Position numbers and translations under genes: made by a program. The notes beneath the pieces were generated by a model. It saw nothing but the letters and a program-made list of their open reading frames with translations, had not been told where the DNA came from and searched no databases. A stretch of 64,000 bases of DNA from Gordonia liuliyuniae (GTDB lineage Bacteria; Actinomycetota; Actinomycetes; Mycobacteriales; Mycobacteriaceae): assembly GCF_021739025.1 (NCBI RefSeq), contig NZ_JAKKOT010000006.1, positions 62,001-126,000 of the forward strand, in the 5' to 3' direction. Each line of letters starts with the position of its first letter. Positions within the stretch are counted from its first letter, which is position 1. Shown one piece after another: positions 55,911 to 64,000 of this stretch.

Positions 55911-57074
55911 TCACTTGTCCAATGGAACCGATCGTGCATTCGGATCGTAGTTCGGCGGCGGTCCCGCGGTGTCGTCGCCCTTCGGTCGCGGAGCGTTCTT
56001 CGAGCCTCGAGTCTGCAGCGTCGGGTCCTTGGTCTCGCAATACAGGTTGGTCGGCACTGTCAGCTCCAAGATCTTGGTCGGGCGGACCGGTGCCATCGTG
56101 TAGTTGCAGGCGGGCCGCGGATACACCGACGCCAGCGCCCACCAGGCTCCGTCGTGGAACATCTTCTGCGCCTGAATGCTGCCGTCGCGGATCGACGGGA
56201 ACAGGTTCGCCAGGGTGGGAGCGCGCAACGCGCCCTGCCGTCCGATGTCGAGGAACTGTTTGAGGATGTCGCTGACCGGATCGGTGATCGTCGACAGCGA
56301 CCCGGCGAGCGACGTGAATTGTGCAGGACCACGGCCCAGCAGTTCGCGGATCTCGCCGTCGGACTTCGCGACCGCCGTCATCAGCTCGTTGGTGCCGGTC
56401 GCCAGCTTTCCGAAGTCGGGTTGGACGTCGGCCGTCGTCTTGAAGATCGTGCCGAGATTGTTGATGAGCTCAGTCGTCTGCGGGAGGACCCTCGCGAGAT
56501 CGGCGAAGATCACGCCGCCCGAATGGAAGATCGACTTGAGTTGGTTCGGCCCCTTGTCGTTGAGGGCGATTTCCAGTTCCTGCAGTGTCGACGTCAGCTT
56601 GGGTGCATCGATCTGGCTGATCACATCCAACGTGGACTGCAGCATCGACGAGAACGCCACCGTCACATGGGTCTGTTCGCCCATCTCGATGGTGTCGCCG
56701 TCCTCCAGGTACGGGCCCTCGTTAGTGGCAGGCGTGAAGTTCACGTACTGTTCGCCCGCCGCCGAGAGGCCGAGCGCCGACACCTTCGACTTCTTGTTGA
56801 TCTTCACATCGTCGTCCAGCCGGAGGTGGACCTGGACGCTCGACGGAGTCACCTGGATGTCGCGGACTTCACCGATCTGCGAACCGCGGAGCATCACCTT
56901 GCTGGTGCCCTGCAGTCCACCCGATTCCGGGAAGTCCACCGTGACGTCGTAGGTGCCCTGCCACGGACGCCAGCTCAACGAGCCGAACGCCAGGTACGCC
57001 AGGCCGAGGAGCATCACCACGACCAGACCGAGGTTTCCGATGATGATCTTGTGTCTGGTCAGCCACTTCTTCAT
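55911..57074 (-). CDS. mceF: Mce-family protein MceF
   Basis: A 387-residue member of the MlaD/Mce superfamily. An N-terminal membrane anchor (IIIGNLGLVVVMLLGLAYLA) precedes the MCE domain (YDVTVDFPESGGLQGTSKVM, LRGSQIGEVRDIQVTPSSVQ, GLSAAGEQYVNFTP) and a helical needle region. The C-terminus is Pro-rich (GDDTAGPPPNYDPNARSVPL). ATG 57074 overlaps the mceE stop. It is the last of six subunits in the lipid import complex. Confidence 0.9.
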   Translation of the reverse strand: MKKWLTRHKIIIGNLGLVVVMLLGLAYLAFGSLSWRPWQGTYDVTVDFPESGGLQGTSKVMLRGSQIGEVRDIQVTPSSVQVHLRLDDDVKINKKSKVSALGLSAAGEQYVNFTPATNEGPYLEDGDTIEMGEQTHVTVAFSSMLQSTLDVISQIDAPKLTSTLQELEIALNDKGPNQLKSIFHSGGVIFADLARVLPQTTELINNLGTIFKTTADVQPDFGKLATGTNELMTAVAKSDGEIRELLGRGPAQFTSLAGSLSTITDPVSDILKQFLDIGRQGALRAPTLANLFPSIRDGSIQAQKMFHDGAWWALASVYPRPACNYTMAPVRPTKILELTVPTNLYCETKDPTLQTRGSKNAPRPKGDDTAGPPPNYDPNARSVPLDK

Positions 57075-58186
57075 CGCTGTCCCCCAGTGTCGCCGGTGAT
57101 CATCGCGAGCAGACGAGCCAAGGTCACTTGGAGGGCGTGATCGCCCTGAGTGATGTCGGAGGCGTCCGGCAGTCGCGACGCCGAGTCGAACCCGACACCC
57201 GGCGAGAGCCAGAACACCTTCGCGGCGACGGAGGCCGCCGAACTCGCCGTCGACTTGGCCCACTTCGGGGTCAGTTCGGCGAGGCGGTCCGACAGCGGCC
57301 CGAAGATGGGCGCCGACTCGTTGAGCGCGCCCAGCGTCGTGTTGAGGTTGACGAGCAGTTCGCTGAAGTTCTGCTTCTCCGACTTCAGGAAGTCGTTGGT
57401 CGCGGAGGTCACCTTGTTCGACTTGTCGAGCGTGGTCAGGATCGAACCGACCTGGCCGTCGACGGCGTCGATGGCCGCGGGAAGCTTGTTCACCGAGGCG
57501 GCGATCTGCGACCGGCCGTCCGCGAGTTCCTTGGTCAGGTCCGCGGTGACAGCCATCGCCCTGTCGACCTCGCCGGAGTTCCGGTTGAACTTGTCGATCG
57601 CCGTCGTGAAGCCTTCGATCGCACCGTGGAGCTCGGGCGCGTTCCCACCGATCGCGGTCGACAATTCCGTGAAGATCCGCTGCAGCGCACTCACTGATCC
57701 GCTGTCGACGAGAGCCGTCGTACTGATGAGCAGATCCTCGACCGTCGCCGCAGCCGAGGTCGGACCGGTCAGCGTTCCACCGTCCCCGACGGCGCCCTTC
57801 GATGGGTCCTTCGGCGGGACGAGAGCGACGAACACGTCGCCGAGCGGCGTCGCCTGACGGAGTTCGGCTCCCGTTCCGACCGGCAGGGTCACACTCTTGG
57901 ACACCGACATCGTCACGTTCGCGCGATAGTTCTCGGCGACGATGTCGTCGACCACGCCGACGTCGGTGCCCGCCAGACGGACCTTCGCCTGACTCGGAAG
58001 GTTGAGCGCGTTCTCGAACGACGCGTGGACGGTGATCGCGTCACCGATGCCGCCCGGGGCGGGCAACGGGATCTGTTCCACGGTGACGCCAGGGACCGCG
58101 CCGCACGCGGCCAGGCTGATCGTGGTGGCCAAGGCGACGACCGCCGCGCCGACCTTCCTCATCCGTGGCTTTCTCATCCGTGTCAT
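57071..58186 (-). CDS. mceE: Mce-family lipoprotein MceE
   Basis: A 371-residue Mce protein with a lipoprotein signal peptide: basic MTRMRKPRMRKVG, then AAVVALATTISLAACG (lipobox SLAAC). MCE domain parts are ITVHASFENALNLPSQAKVR, LAGTDVGVVDDIVAENYRAN and RQATPLGDVFVALVPPKDP. It is the canonical LprK-type lipoprotein position in mce operons. ATG 58186 overlaps the mceD stop; the gene's own stop overlaps mceF. Confidence 0.92.
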   Translation of the reverse strand: MTRMRKPRMRKVGAAVVALATTISLAACGAVPGVTVEQIPLPAPGGIGDAITVHASFENALNLPSQAKVRLAGTDVGVVDDIVAENYRANVTMSVSKSVTLPVGTGAELRQATPLGDVFVALVPPKDPSKGAVGDGGTLTGPTSAAATVEDLLISTTALVDSGSVSALQRIFTELSTAIGGNAPELHGAIEGFTTAIDKFNRNSGEVDRAMAVTADLTKELADGRSQIAASVNKLPAAIDAVDGQVGSILTTLDKSNKVTSATNDFLKSEKQNFSELLVNLNTTLGALNESAPIFGPLSDRLAELTPKWAKSTASSAASVAAKVFWLSPGVGFDSASRLPDASDITQGDHALQVTLARLLAMITGDTGGQR

Positions 58187-59295
58187 TTCGTCAACAGCCC
58201 CAACAGTCCCGAGTAGATGCCCATGTCGGGACCGAAATCGTTCAGACGTCCGGTCCGGCAGCCCTTCTTGTTCACGTTGATCGCCTCGCAGAGAGTCGCA
58301 GCGAGCTCGTTGTCGACCAGCGACTTGTCGAGCAGCACCGACGCGCGCCACGCACCCTGCTCGGCGGAGACCGAATTCGACAGATTCTGGAAGAGCAGCG
58401 GGGCGATATCGACCGATTCGACGACCTGCCTCGAATAGTCCGACAGGTTCGCGATGACCGCGCTCAACCGCCCGGTCGACGAGCTGATGGTGCCCGCGTT
58501 GTTCGCCAAGAACTCGGACGTGTTCGTCAGGGTGCGATTCAAGTCGTCCAGCGACGAGACGAGTCCGACCGACTGCTCGCCGAGCATCTGCGACACCGTC
58601 GTCAGCGACGACGAGAACTGCAGCATCTTCGGATAGTTGTCGGTCAACGCCGTCGTCAACTTGCTCATCGACTTGAGGATGTCGACGATCGCGTCACCGT
58701 TGTCGGCGCCGGTCTTGCCTGCCTTCGCCAACGCGTCGAGCGCTTCTCGGAGGCGTTCACCGTTGCCGTCGGCGATACCGGACGTGATGTCGACCAAGTC
58801 GGCGATCGGCCCCTCGCCCGGCTCGTCGCCGGACAGGTTCACGACCAACTTGTCGATCGAGTCGAACAGGGTGCCGATCTCGACGGGAGCCTTCGTGTGC
58901 TTGATGACGTCGTCGGCGCCGAGCGTCGGACCGCCGGTGTAGGCGGGCGTCAGCTCTACGTGGCGGGTCGTGACGATCGACGTGTTCACGATCGCCGCGG
59001 TGGCGTCGGCCGGCACCGAGACGTCGTTGTCGACGGTCATCTCGACCTTCACGCGGGTGCCCTGCGGCTCCACCGACAAGATGCGGCCGACCGGCATGCC
59101 GAGGACGGCGACGTCGTTGCCCTCGTACAGGCCCGACACATCGTCGAAATACGCGGTCACGGTCTTCGACTGCCCCAGCGCCGACGACCAACTCGCGGGC
59201 ACCAGGGAACACCCGGTCACGGTGATCACGGTGACCGCGGTCATCGCGACCGCTGCGACGGCCCGCCGCGTTCGGGCTCGCGTCATCGTCAGCAT
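58183..59295 (-). CDS. mceD: Mce-family protein MceD, possibly also a lipoprotein
   Basis: A 370-residue Mce protein. The N-terminus is ARTRRAVAAVAMTAVTVITV then TGCSLVPA, so VTGC is a plausible lipobox; MceD is not usually annotated as a lipoprotein. The MCE domain contains VTAYFDDVSGLYEGNDVAVL, GMPVGRILSVEPQGTRVKV and VNTSIVTTRHVELTPAY. It ends with a Cys pair (ATLCEAINVNKKGCRTG). The start is ATG 59295 (overlap with mceC) or ATG 59286. Confidence 0.88.
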   Translation of the reverse strand: MLTMTRARTRRAVAAVAMTAVTVITVTGCSLVPASWSSALGQSKTVTAYFDDVSGLYEGNDVAVLGMPVGRILSVEPQGTRVKVEMTVDNDVSVPADATAAIVNTSIVTTRHVELTPAYTGGPTLGADDVIKHTKAPVEIGTLFDSIDKLVVNLSGDEPGEGPIADLVDITSGIADGNGERLREALDALAKAGKTGADNGDAIVDILKSMSKLTTALTDNYPKMLQFSSSLTTVSQMLGEQSVGLVSSLDDLNRTLTNTSEFLANNAGTISSSTGRLSAVIANLSDYSRQVVESVDIAPLLFQNLSNSVSAEQGAWRASVLLDKSLVDNELAATLCEAINVNKKGCRTGRLNDFGPDMGIYSGLLGLLTK

Positions 59296-60281
59296 CCGTC
59301 CACCACCTTCGCCAGGCACAGCCAGTTGTCGGGGAAGATGCCCCACGGGAGATAGCCGTTGGCGTACGGACCGTCACCCACCAGGTTGTTGGTCAGACGG
59401 GCCGTGACCGGCAGCACCTCGAGCATCTTGCGCAGATTGTCACGGTTCTTCTCCAGACCCGACGAGATGGTGTCCAGGTTCGCCATCACCGGCGCGAACT
59501 GGTTGCCGTTCTCGGCCGCCACCGCCCGCGCCTGCTCGGTGAGTTCGGCGACGCCGTCGAGCATGCGGGTGACCAGACGCTCGCGCGTCGATATCTTCGT
59601 CGCGAGCTGGGCGCCCTGCCCGACGATGATCGACAGCTGGAACTGGCTGTTCTCCACTTGCTCGGTGACCGCCTTGGTGTCGGTGAGGAGCTGGCCGATC
59701 TGGTCGGTCCGGTTGTTGATGACCGCCGACATCCGGGTCAGCGCGTCGAGAGTGGGCTCGGCGATCGCCGGAGCACCCTTGAGCTGAGTGTTCAACGTGC
59801 GGATGCTGTTCGCGAGGTCGTCGGCTTTGATGCCCGCCAACACCGGGGTGCCCTTCTCGAGGGTCTGTTGCAGGTCGTACGGCACACGCGTGGTCGTGAT
59901 GCGGTCGCCGTCCAACTCCTTGTCGGATTCACCGAGGACGACGTCGACGTAGCGCTGGCCGAGGAGAGTCGACATCTTGATCTCGGCGGAACCGTCCTCA
60001 CGGACGGTCACGTCGTTGTCCACCTTCATCGTGACCTTCACGTGGTCGCCCGCCAGTTCCGTGTCGGAGACTTCACCGACGTCGATGCCCGCGACACGCA
60101 CCTTGTCGCCAGTGCGCAGACCGCCGGCCTGGATGAAGTCGCCCGTGTACGTCTTCTTCCCGATGTTCGCCGAACTGATGCCGACGATCGCGACGAGCAG
60201 AACGATGATGCCGATCGCACCGAAGACGCCGTACCAGAGTCCACGGCGGTCGCCGAACGATGAGCGCAAACGATTCTTCAC
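59289..60281 (-). CDS. mceC: Mce-family protein MceC
   Basis: A 330-residue Mce protein. The membrane anchor is LWYGVFGAIGIIVLLVAIVG; the MCE domain reads YTGDFIQAGGLRTGDKVRVA, GIDVGEVSDTELAGDHVKVT and LLGQRYVDVVLGESDKELD. The C-terminus NGYLPWGIFPDNWLCLAKVV is characteristic. GTG 60281 is chosen because it overlaps the mceB stop; GTG 60287 is an alternative. It is part of the hexameric pore in the periplasmic space. Confidence 0.9.
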   Translation of the reverse strand: MKNRLRSSFGDRRGLWYGVFGAIGIIVLLVAIVGISSANIGKKTYTGDFIQAGGLRTGDKVRVAGIDVGEVSDTELAGDHVKVTMKVDNDVTVREDGSAEIKMSTLLGQRYVDVVLGESDKELDGDRITTTRVPYDLQQTLEKGTPVLAGIKADDLANSIRTLNTQLKGAPAIAEPTLDALTRMSAVINNRTDQIGQLLTDTKAVTEQVENSQFQLSIIVGQGAQLATKISTRERLVTRMLDGVAELTEQARAVAAENGNQFAPVMANLDTISSGLEKNRDNLRKMLEVLPVTARLTNNLVGDGPYANGYLPWGIFPDNWLCLAKVVDGC

Positions 60282-61312
60282 TGGCACACCACCGAGTGTT
60301 GGGTTCCGCCGATCTGGGTGATCAGCCCCGGCGGAAGCAAGACGTCGCCGATCGAGATGTCGAGTTCACATGCATAGATGTTCAAGTAGGCGCCCTGCAT
60401 CATGACGAGCGGGAAGTGACCGAGGAACTCGGGAAGAACCTTGGCCATGGTGTCGAGCTTGCCGCCCTGACCGATGAGTTTGGACGTGGCTTCGCGGGCC
60501 GCGGTACCGGCGTCGCGTAGCGACCCCCGGTTCTCGGCGAGCACATCCGCGAATCCGTCGGCGGTCGTGCCGATCTGATCGATCGACTTGCCGAACGCCG
60601 CCGAATTGCCGTTGAGGTTCTCGACGAGTTTCGAGGCGCTGTCGATCAAGGTCTGCACCTGCTTGCCCTGCGACGCCAATTCGCGCATCACCACCGAGAG
60701 GTTCGTGATGATCGAGCCGAGCACCTGGTCGCGGTTCGCCATGTCGTCAGCCACCTGGCCGATCTGCGAGAGCGTCCGAGACAGCGACACCTCGTCGCCC
60801 TGGAACGTCTTGATCAGGCTCTCCGAGAGCGAGTTGACCTGTTCGGGAGTGAGGGTGTCGAAGACCGGCTGGAAGCCGGCGAGCAGCTTCGTCACATCGA
60901 ACGAGTCCTCGCCGGGCAGGTGGAGTGTCGATCCCTTGTCCAGTTCCCGTTCCGGCTTGTCGCCGTCGAGGTTCAACGCGAGATACCGCTGTCCAATCAG
61001 GTTCTGGTAGCGGATCGCGGCTCGCGTGTTGGCGTAGACGTGCTGGCCGTCCTGCACCTCGAACGTGACCCTGGCACGTCCGTCGTCGAGCTCGATGTCC
61101 TGGACTCGACCGACCCGCACACCGGCCATGCGGACGTCGTCACCGGACGCCAGACCGGACGCGTCGCCGAACGTGGTGGCGTAATCGGTCACTTCGCCCG
61201 GCACCGAACGTTCCAGGGTCGACCAGATCAGGTAGGTGACGAGCAGCGCGACCACCGCGAACACGCCGAAACCGATCAACGGCTTACGGATGCTGTCCGT
61301 GTTCTTGCTCAT
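60278..61312 (-). CDS. mceB: Mce-family protein MceB
   Basis: A 344-residue Mce protein. The membrane anchor is PLIGFGVFAVVALLVTYLIW; the MCE domain reads YATTFGDASGLASGDDVRMA, GVRVGRVQDIELDDGRARVT and RYQNLIGQRYLALNLDGDKP. A long helical region follows, with a C-terminal end YLNIYACELDISIGDVLLPP typical of MceB. ATG 61312 overlaps the mceA stop by 4 bases. Confidence 0.92.
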   Translation of the reverse strand: MSKNTDSIRKPLIGFGVFAVVALLVTYLIWSTLERSVPGEVTDYATTFGDASGLASGDDVRMAGVRVGRVQDIELDDGRARVTFEVQDGQHVYANTRAAIRYQNLIGQRYLALNLDGDKPERELDKGSTLHLPGEDSFDVTKLLAGFQPVFDTLTPEQVNSLSESLIKTFQGDEVSLSRTLSQIGQVADDMANRDQVLGSIITNLSVVMRELASQGKQVQTLIDSASKLVENLNGNSAAFGKSIDQIGTTADGFADVLAENRGSLRDAGTAAREATSKLIGQGGKLDTMAKVLPEFLGHFPLVMMQGAYLNIYACELDISIGDVLLPPGLITQIGGTQHSVVCQ

Positions 61313-62613
61313 CGCTGTCCCTCCTGCTCAGGCGCAACCGAGACCAGCGGCCCGAGCATCAGCTTCTCCGCGGACGTCGGCGTGCGCCCCAGCGCGGTGC
61401 CCAACGTCCTGGAGTCCCGCGACGTCGATACGCCGCGCGACTTCTTCGCATTCCGGTTCCGGTCGGGCTGCATACCGCCTTCGGGATACACCAGCAGCGG
61501 ACCCGACTGCGTCGGACCGGTTCCGGTGCCCGGTCCGACACATCCCGGGCCGCGGAGCTGACCGTACGGCCCACCGTCGTACACGGGACAGTTTTGCTTC
61601 GTGTACATCCGGTAGGCGCCGAAGTTGATGCCCAGGTTCAGTTGGACGTGCCCGTTGACGCCGGTGAAGACGCCGAGCACGCGACCGGCGAGCACGTACA
61701 GTTCACGCAAGGCCTGCGGTAGGGCGTCGGGGTCGAGCATCGTCGCACCCAACGTCGTGTTGAGATCGCGGACGACGCGCTTTCCGGCGTCTCCGTTCTT
61801 CGCGAACAGCGCCTGCGTCGTGTCGAGCAGCTCCTGGCTGTTCGAGAGCAGTGCGGTGAGATCGTCCTGCTTCTCGGCGATCGTCAATGCGGGCTTCACC
61901 GACTTGCCGAGCGTGTCGAGCAGTGTGGGCGTCGAGGACGCCAGCCCTTCGACGGCGTTGGTGAAGTTGTCGAAACCCGACGGCGCGCCCGGTGGGAACT
62001 GCGCGTTGATCGTCTTCCAGTACGTGTCGAGGACCCCGACGAAAGTCGAGAAGGTGGCCCCGCCGCCGTCGAGTGCGTCGGCGATGGTGCCGAGCACCAT
62101 GCCGAGATCCTCCGGCGGGACGCTGCGCAGCAGGGACCGCAACTCGTTCTGTGCATCCTGCAAGCGGATCGTCGGCTCCGACGTATCGGCCTTGACGGTG
62201 GCACCGTCCGACAGACGGTCGTCCGACGGGTGTTCGGGACGGATGAGTTCGACTGAGTTGACGCCGAACAGGTTCGACGGGACGGTCCGCGCCGTCGTGT
62301 TCGCCGGAATGCCCTCGGCCTGCTTCGGATCGAGCAGCATCGCGACCTCACGCTGCTGTTCCGACGACGAGCCGACGACCGAGACCGTGTCGACTTGGCC
62401 GACGATCATGCCGTTGTAGCGGACGTCAGCCCCGCTGATCAGACCGTCGCCGACATCGGTCAACGACGCCGACACCTCGGTGTTGTCCTCGAACTTTCCT
62501 TCGTACCGCGCCCACAGGAGCCCGAGCACCAACACACCGACGACGGCGAAGATCACTCCTCGCACGAAGTACGTCGTCATCGACGGATCGCGTCCACCGG
62601 TATCGATTTTCAT
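61309..62613 (-). CDS. mceA: Mce-family protein MceA
   Basis: A 434-residue Mce protein. The membrane anchor is FVRGVIFAVVGVLVLGLLWA; the MCE domain reads VSASLTDVGDGLISGADVRY, NGMIVGQVDTVSVVGSSSEQ and RTVPSNLFGVNSVELIRPE. The C-terminus has a Gly/Pro segment (GPGCVGPGTGTGPTQSGPLL). The start is ATG 62613, 6 bp after yrbEB. It is the first Mce subunit gene. Confidence 0.92.
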   Translation of the reverse strand: MKIDTGGRDPSMTTYFVRGVIFAVVGVLVLGLLWARYEGKFEDNTEVSASLTDVGDGLISGADVRYNGMIVGQVDTVSVVGSSSEQQREVAMLLDPKQAEGIPANTTARTVPSNLFGVNSVELIRPEHPSDDRLSDGATVKADTSEPTIRLQDAQNELRSLLRSVPPEDLGMVLGTIADALDGGGATFSTFVGVLDTYWKTINAQFPPGAPSGFDNFTNAVEGLASSTPTLLDTLGKSVKPALTIAEKQDDLTALLSNSQELLDTTQALFAKNGDAGKRVVRDLNTTLGATMLDPDALPQALRELYVLAGRVLGVFTGVNGHVQLNLGINFGAYRMYTKQNCPVYDGGPYGQLRGPGCVGPGTGTGPTQSGPLLVYPEGGMQPDRNRNAKKSRGVSTSRDSRTLGTALGRTPTSAEKLMLGPLVSVAPEQEGQR

Positions 62614-62619
62614 GGCCGC

Positions 62620-63486
62620 CTACCCCGATATCCTGATTCCGGCGGTCAAACCCCAGAACACGAGCGTCAAGATCAGATTCGCGAACACGATCGTGATGAT
62701 CGACAACCGGATCGCGTGGCCCGCTGCGATGCCGACGCCTTCGGGGCCGCCGGACGCGAAGTAGCCGTAGTAGCACTGGATGAACGTCGTCAACAGCACG
62801 AACACGATCACCTTGATGAACGAGAAGACGACGTCACGCGACAGAATGAACGATTCGAAGTAGTGCATGTACGTTCCGGAACCCTCGCCGCTCTGCACTT
62901 GGAACATCACCTGGCAGGCGATGTAGTTCGCGGCGAGCGAGATCGCGTACAGCGGGATGATCGACAGGACCGCAGCCGCCATGCGGGTGGTCACCAGATA
63001 CGGCAGCGGGCGGATCGCAATGGATTCGAGGGCGTCGATTTCTTCGCTGATGCGCATCGAACCGAGCTGCGCGGTGAATCGACATCCCGACTGCGCGGTG
63101 AACGCCGTCGCTGCGAGGAGCGGCGCGATCTCGCGAGTAGTGGCGAACGCCGAGAGACCACCGGTCAGCGGCGACATGCCGAGCAGGTTCAACGCGGTGT
63201 AACCCTCGATACCGACCGTCGCACCGCCCATCACGCCCAAGATCACCATGACGCCGACGGTGCCGCCGCCGACGACGATCGCGCCGTTGCCCCACGCGAC
63301 GTCGGACAGCAGCCGCCAGACTTCCTTCTTGTAGTGGCGGAACGTGATCGGCGCGAGCGCGATTGAGCGCACCAGGAACGTGATCAGGTGCCCCATCGCG
63401 ACGAGTCCGTCACGCGGACCCGCCAGCGCTTTGCGCCCCCACTCCAGCGGTTTCAGAACGGGCGGGGTGTATCGAGACGCTGTCAT
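62620..63486 (-). CDS. yrbEB: MlaE/YrbE-family permease YrbEB
   Basis: A 288-residue membrane permease. Family elements are AIVVGGGTVGVMVILGVMGG, TTREIAPLLAATAFTAQSGC, RFTAQLGSMRISEEIDALES, and LVTTRMAAAVLSIIPLYAIS with EEIDALE conserved. Several membrane helices end in LTLVFWGLTAGIRISG. With YrbEA it forms the channel for the Mce complex, powered by an MlaF-like (Mkl) ATPase not in the window. ATG 63486 follows the yrbEA stop by 1 bp. Confidence 0.94.
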   Translation of the reverse strand: MTASRYTPPVLKPLEWGRKALAGPRDGLVAMGHLITFLVRSIALAPITFRHYKKEVWRLLSDVAWGNGAIVVGGGTVGVMVILGVMGGATVGIEGYTALNLLGMSPLTGGLSAFATTREIAPLLAATAFTAQSGCRFTAQLGSMRISEEIDALESIAIRPLPYLVTTRMAAAVLSIIPLYAISLAANYIACQVMFQVQSGEGSGTYMHYFESFILSRDVVFSFIKVIVFVLLTTFIQCYYGYFASGGPEGVGIAAGHAIRLSIITIVFANLILTLVFWGLTAGIRISG

Positions 63487-63487
63487 G

Positions 63488-64000
63488 TCACACCACCTTC
63501 GCCGGGACGACGAGCGCGAACACCTGGGTGAGCACCACGTTCACGGTGAACAGCAGCAGGACGGAGTTGACGACCGCCGCATTGACCGAGTTCGCGACAC
63601 CGGCCGGGCCGCCGCTCGTATTCAGCCCGCGGTCGCAGGCGACGACGGCCACGATGGCCCCGAATATCACCGCTTTCACCAAGGCGAATATCAGGTCCGA
63701 CGTGCTCGCGAACGACGCGAACGTCCCCGTATAACTGCCTGGCGTACCGCCCTGCGCGTACACGTTGAACACATAACCGGTGATGAAGCCGACGAAGCAG
63801 ACGAAGCCGCACAGCAGGAACGCGACGAGCATGGTCGCCAGCAGTCGCGGCGAGATGAGACGTTGGATCGGGTTCACCCCCATGACCTTCATCGCATCGA
63901 TCTCGTCGCGGATGGTGCGCGAGCCGAGGTCGGCGGCGATGGCCGATCCGACGGCCCCGGCCAGCAGCAGCGAGGTGACCAGGGGTGCGCCCTGCCGGAT
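63488..64000 (-). CDS. yrbEA: MlaE/YrbE-family permease YrbEA (partial, runs off the right edge)
   Basis: The C-terminal 170 residues of a YrbE permease. Visible parts are APLVTSLLLAGAVGSAIAAD, LGSRTIRDEIDAMKVMGVNP (the conserved E-I-D-A-M loop), LISPRLLATMLVAFLLCGFV and TGTFASFASTSDLIFALVKA, ending LTQVFALVVPAKVV. The frame is open to base 64000, so about 80-100 N-terminal residues are outside. It is the first or second gene of the mce operon. Confidence 0.94.
   Translation of the reverse strand: MRQGAPLVTSLLLAGAVGSAIAADLGSRTIRDEIDAMKVMGVNPIQRLISPRLLATMLVAFLLCGFVCFVGFITGYVFNVYAQGGTPGSYTGTFASFASTSDLIFALVKAVIFGAIVAVVACDRGLNTSGGPAGVANSVNAAVVNSVLLLFTVNVVLTQVFALVVPAKVV

Overview
The window is high-GC DNA from an actinobacterium of the Mycobacteriales. 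The evidence is many GTG starts, dense 4-nt ATGA/GTGA gene overlaps, a complete mce operon, a PriA-type HisA, a PdtaR-type ANTAR regulator, a BsaP-type protein next to bioB, and a gene order that largely follows the treY-bio-nad-his-trp-lgt-pyk-tesB-pdtaR-polA-rpsA segment known from Mycobacterium. Gordonia, Williamsia or a close relative is plausible, but the sequence alone does not fix the genus.

Layout. 1-6.1 kb: start of rpsA, a 2H phosphoesterase, a methyltransferase, a 5'-truncated DUF1990 remnant, a polar amino-acid ABC transporter (binding protein, permease, ATPase) and a solitary AbiEi/DUF559-like protein. 6.1-10.8 kb: an isocitrate/isopropylmalate dehydrogenase-family gene, polA, pdtaR and tRNA-Leu(CAA). 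10.9-14.9 kb: a secreted CocE/NonD-type hydrolase, cutC, an intact IS630-family element inserted at the cutC stop codon, and a tandem CACTAGG heptamer array. 14.9-22.5 kb: a small membrane protein, tesB, pyk, lgt with a long acidic repetitive tail, and trpA-trpB-trpC.

22.5-28.3 kb is an accessory block separating trpC from trpE and its membrane partner. It holds a heme-oxygenase-like iron enzyme, a conserved protein of unknown role, a HemK2/MTQ2-type methyltransferase, a CDGSH protein, a DJ-1/PfpI protein behind a strong SigF-type promoter, an SRPBCC protein, a decayed alcohol dehydrogenase and a SigF/SigB-type sigma factor. 28.5-37.8 kb is one his-trp gene train: hisD-C-B-H-(membrane protein)-A/priA-impA-F-I-tautomerase-trpE-membrane protein. 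PriA probably serves both histidine and tryptophan synthesis. HisF carries three tandem copies of a 12-residue insert.

38-41.7 kb: a receptor-type Ser/Thr kinase with a beta-propeller-like ectodomain, a membrane protein and an ElaA-like acetyltransferase. 41.8-50.5 kb: cofactor synthesis. nadA-nadC lacks nadB and lies divergent from an NrtR-type NUDIX regulator; bioB-bsaP-DUF2567 and bioA-bioF-bioD follow, the latter divergent from a TetR (BioQ-like) regulator with repeated GTACAGG half-sites between. 50.6-55.1 kb: an SGNH-type membrane O-acyltransferase and treY without treX or treZ. 55.1-64 kb: a complete mce operon (yrbEA, partial, yrbEB, mceA-F, and an Mce-associated protein) running off the right edge.

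No gene-free stretch exceeds 300 bases. A recurring feature is in-frame short tandem repeats in proteins (HisF, Lgt, the 23.8 kb protein, the methyltransferase, the Mce-associated protein).
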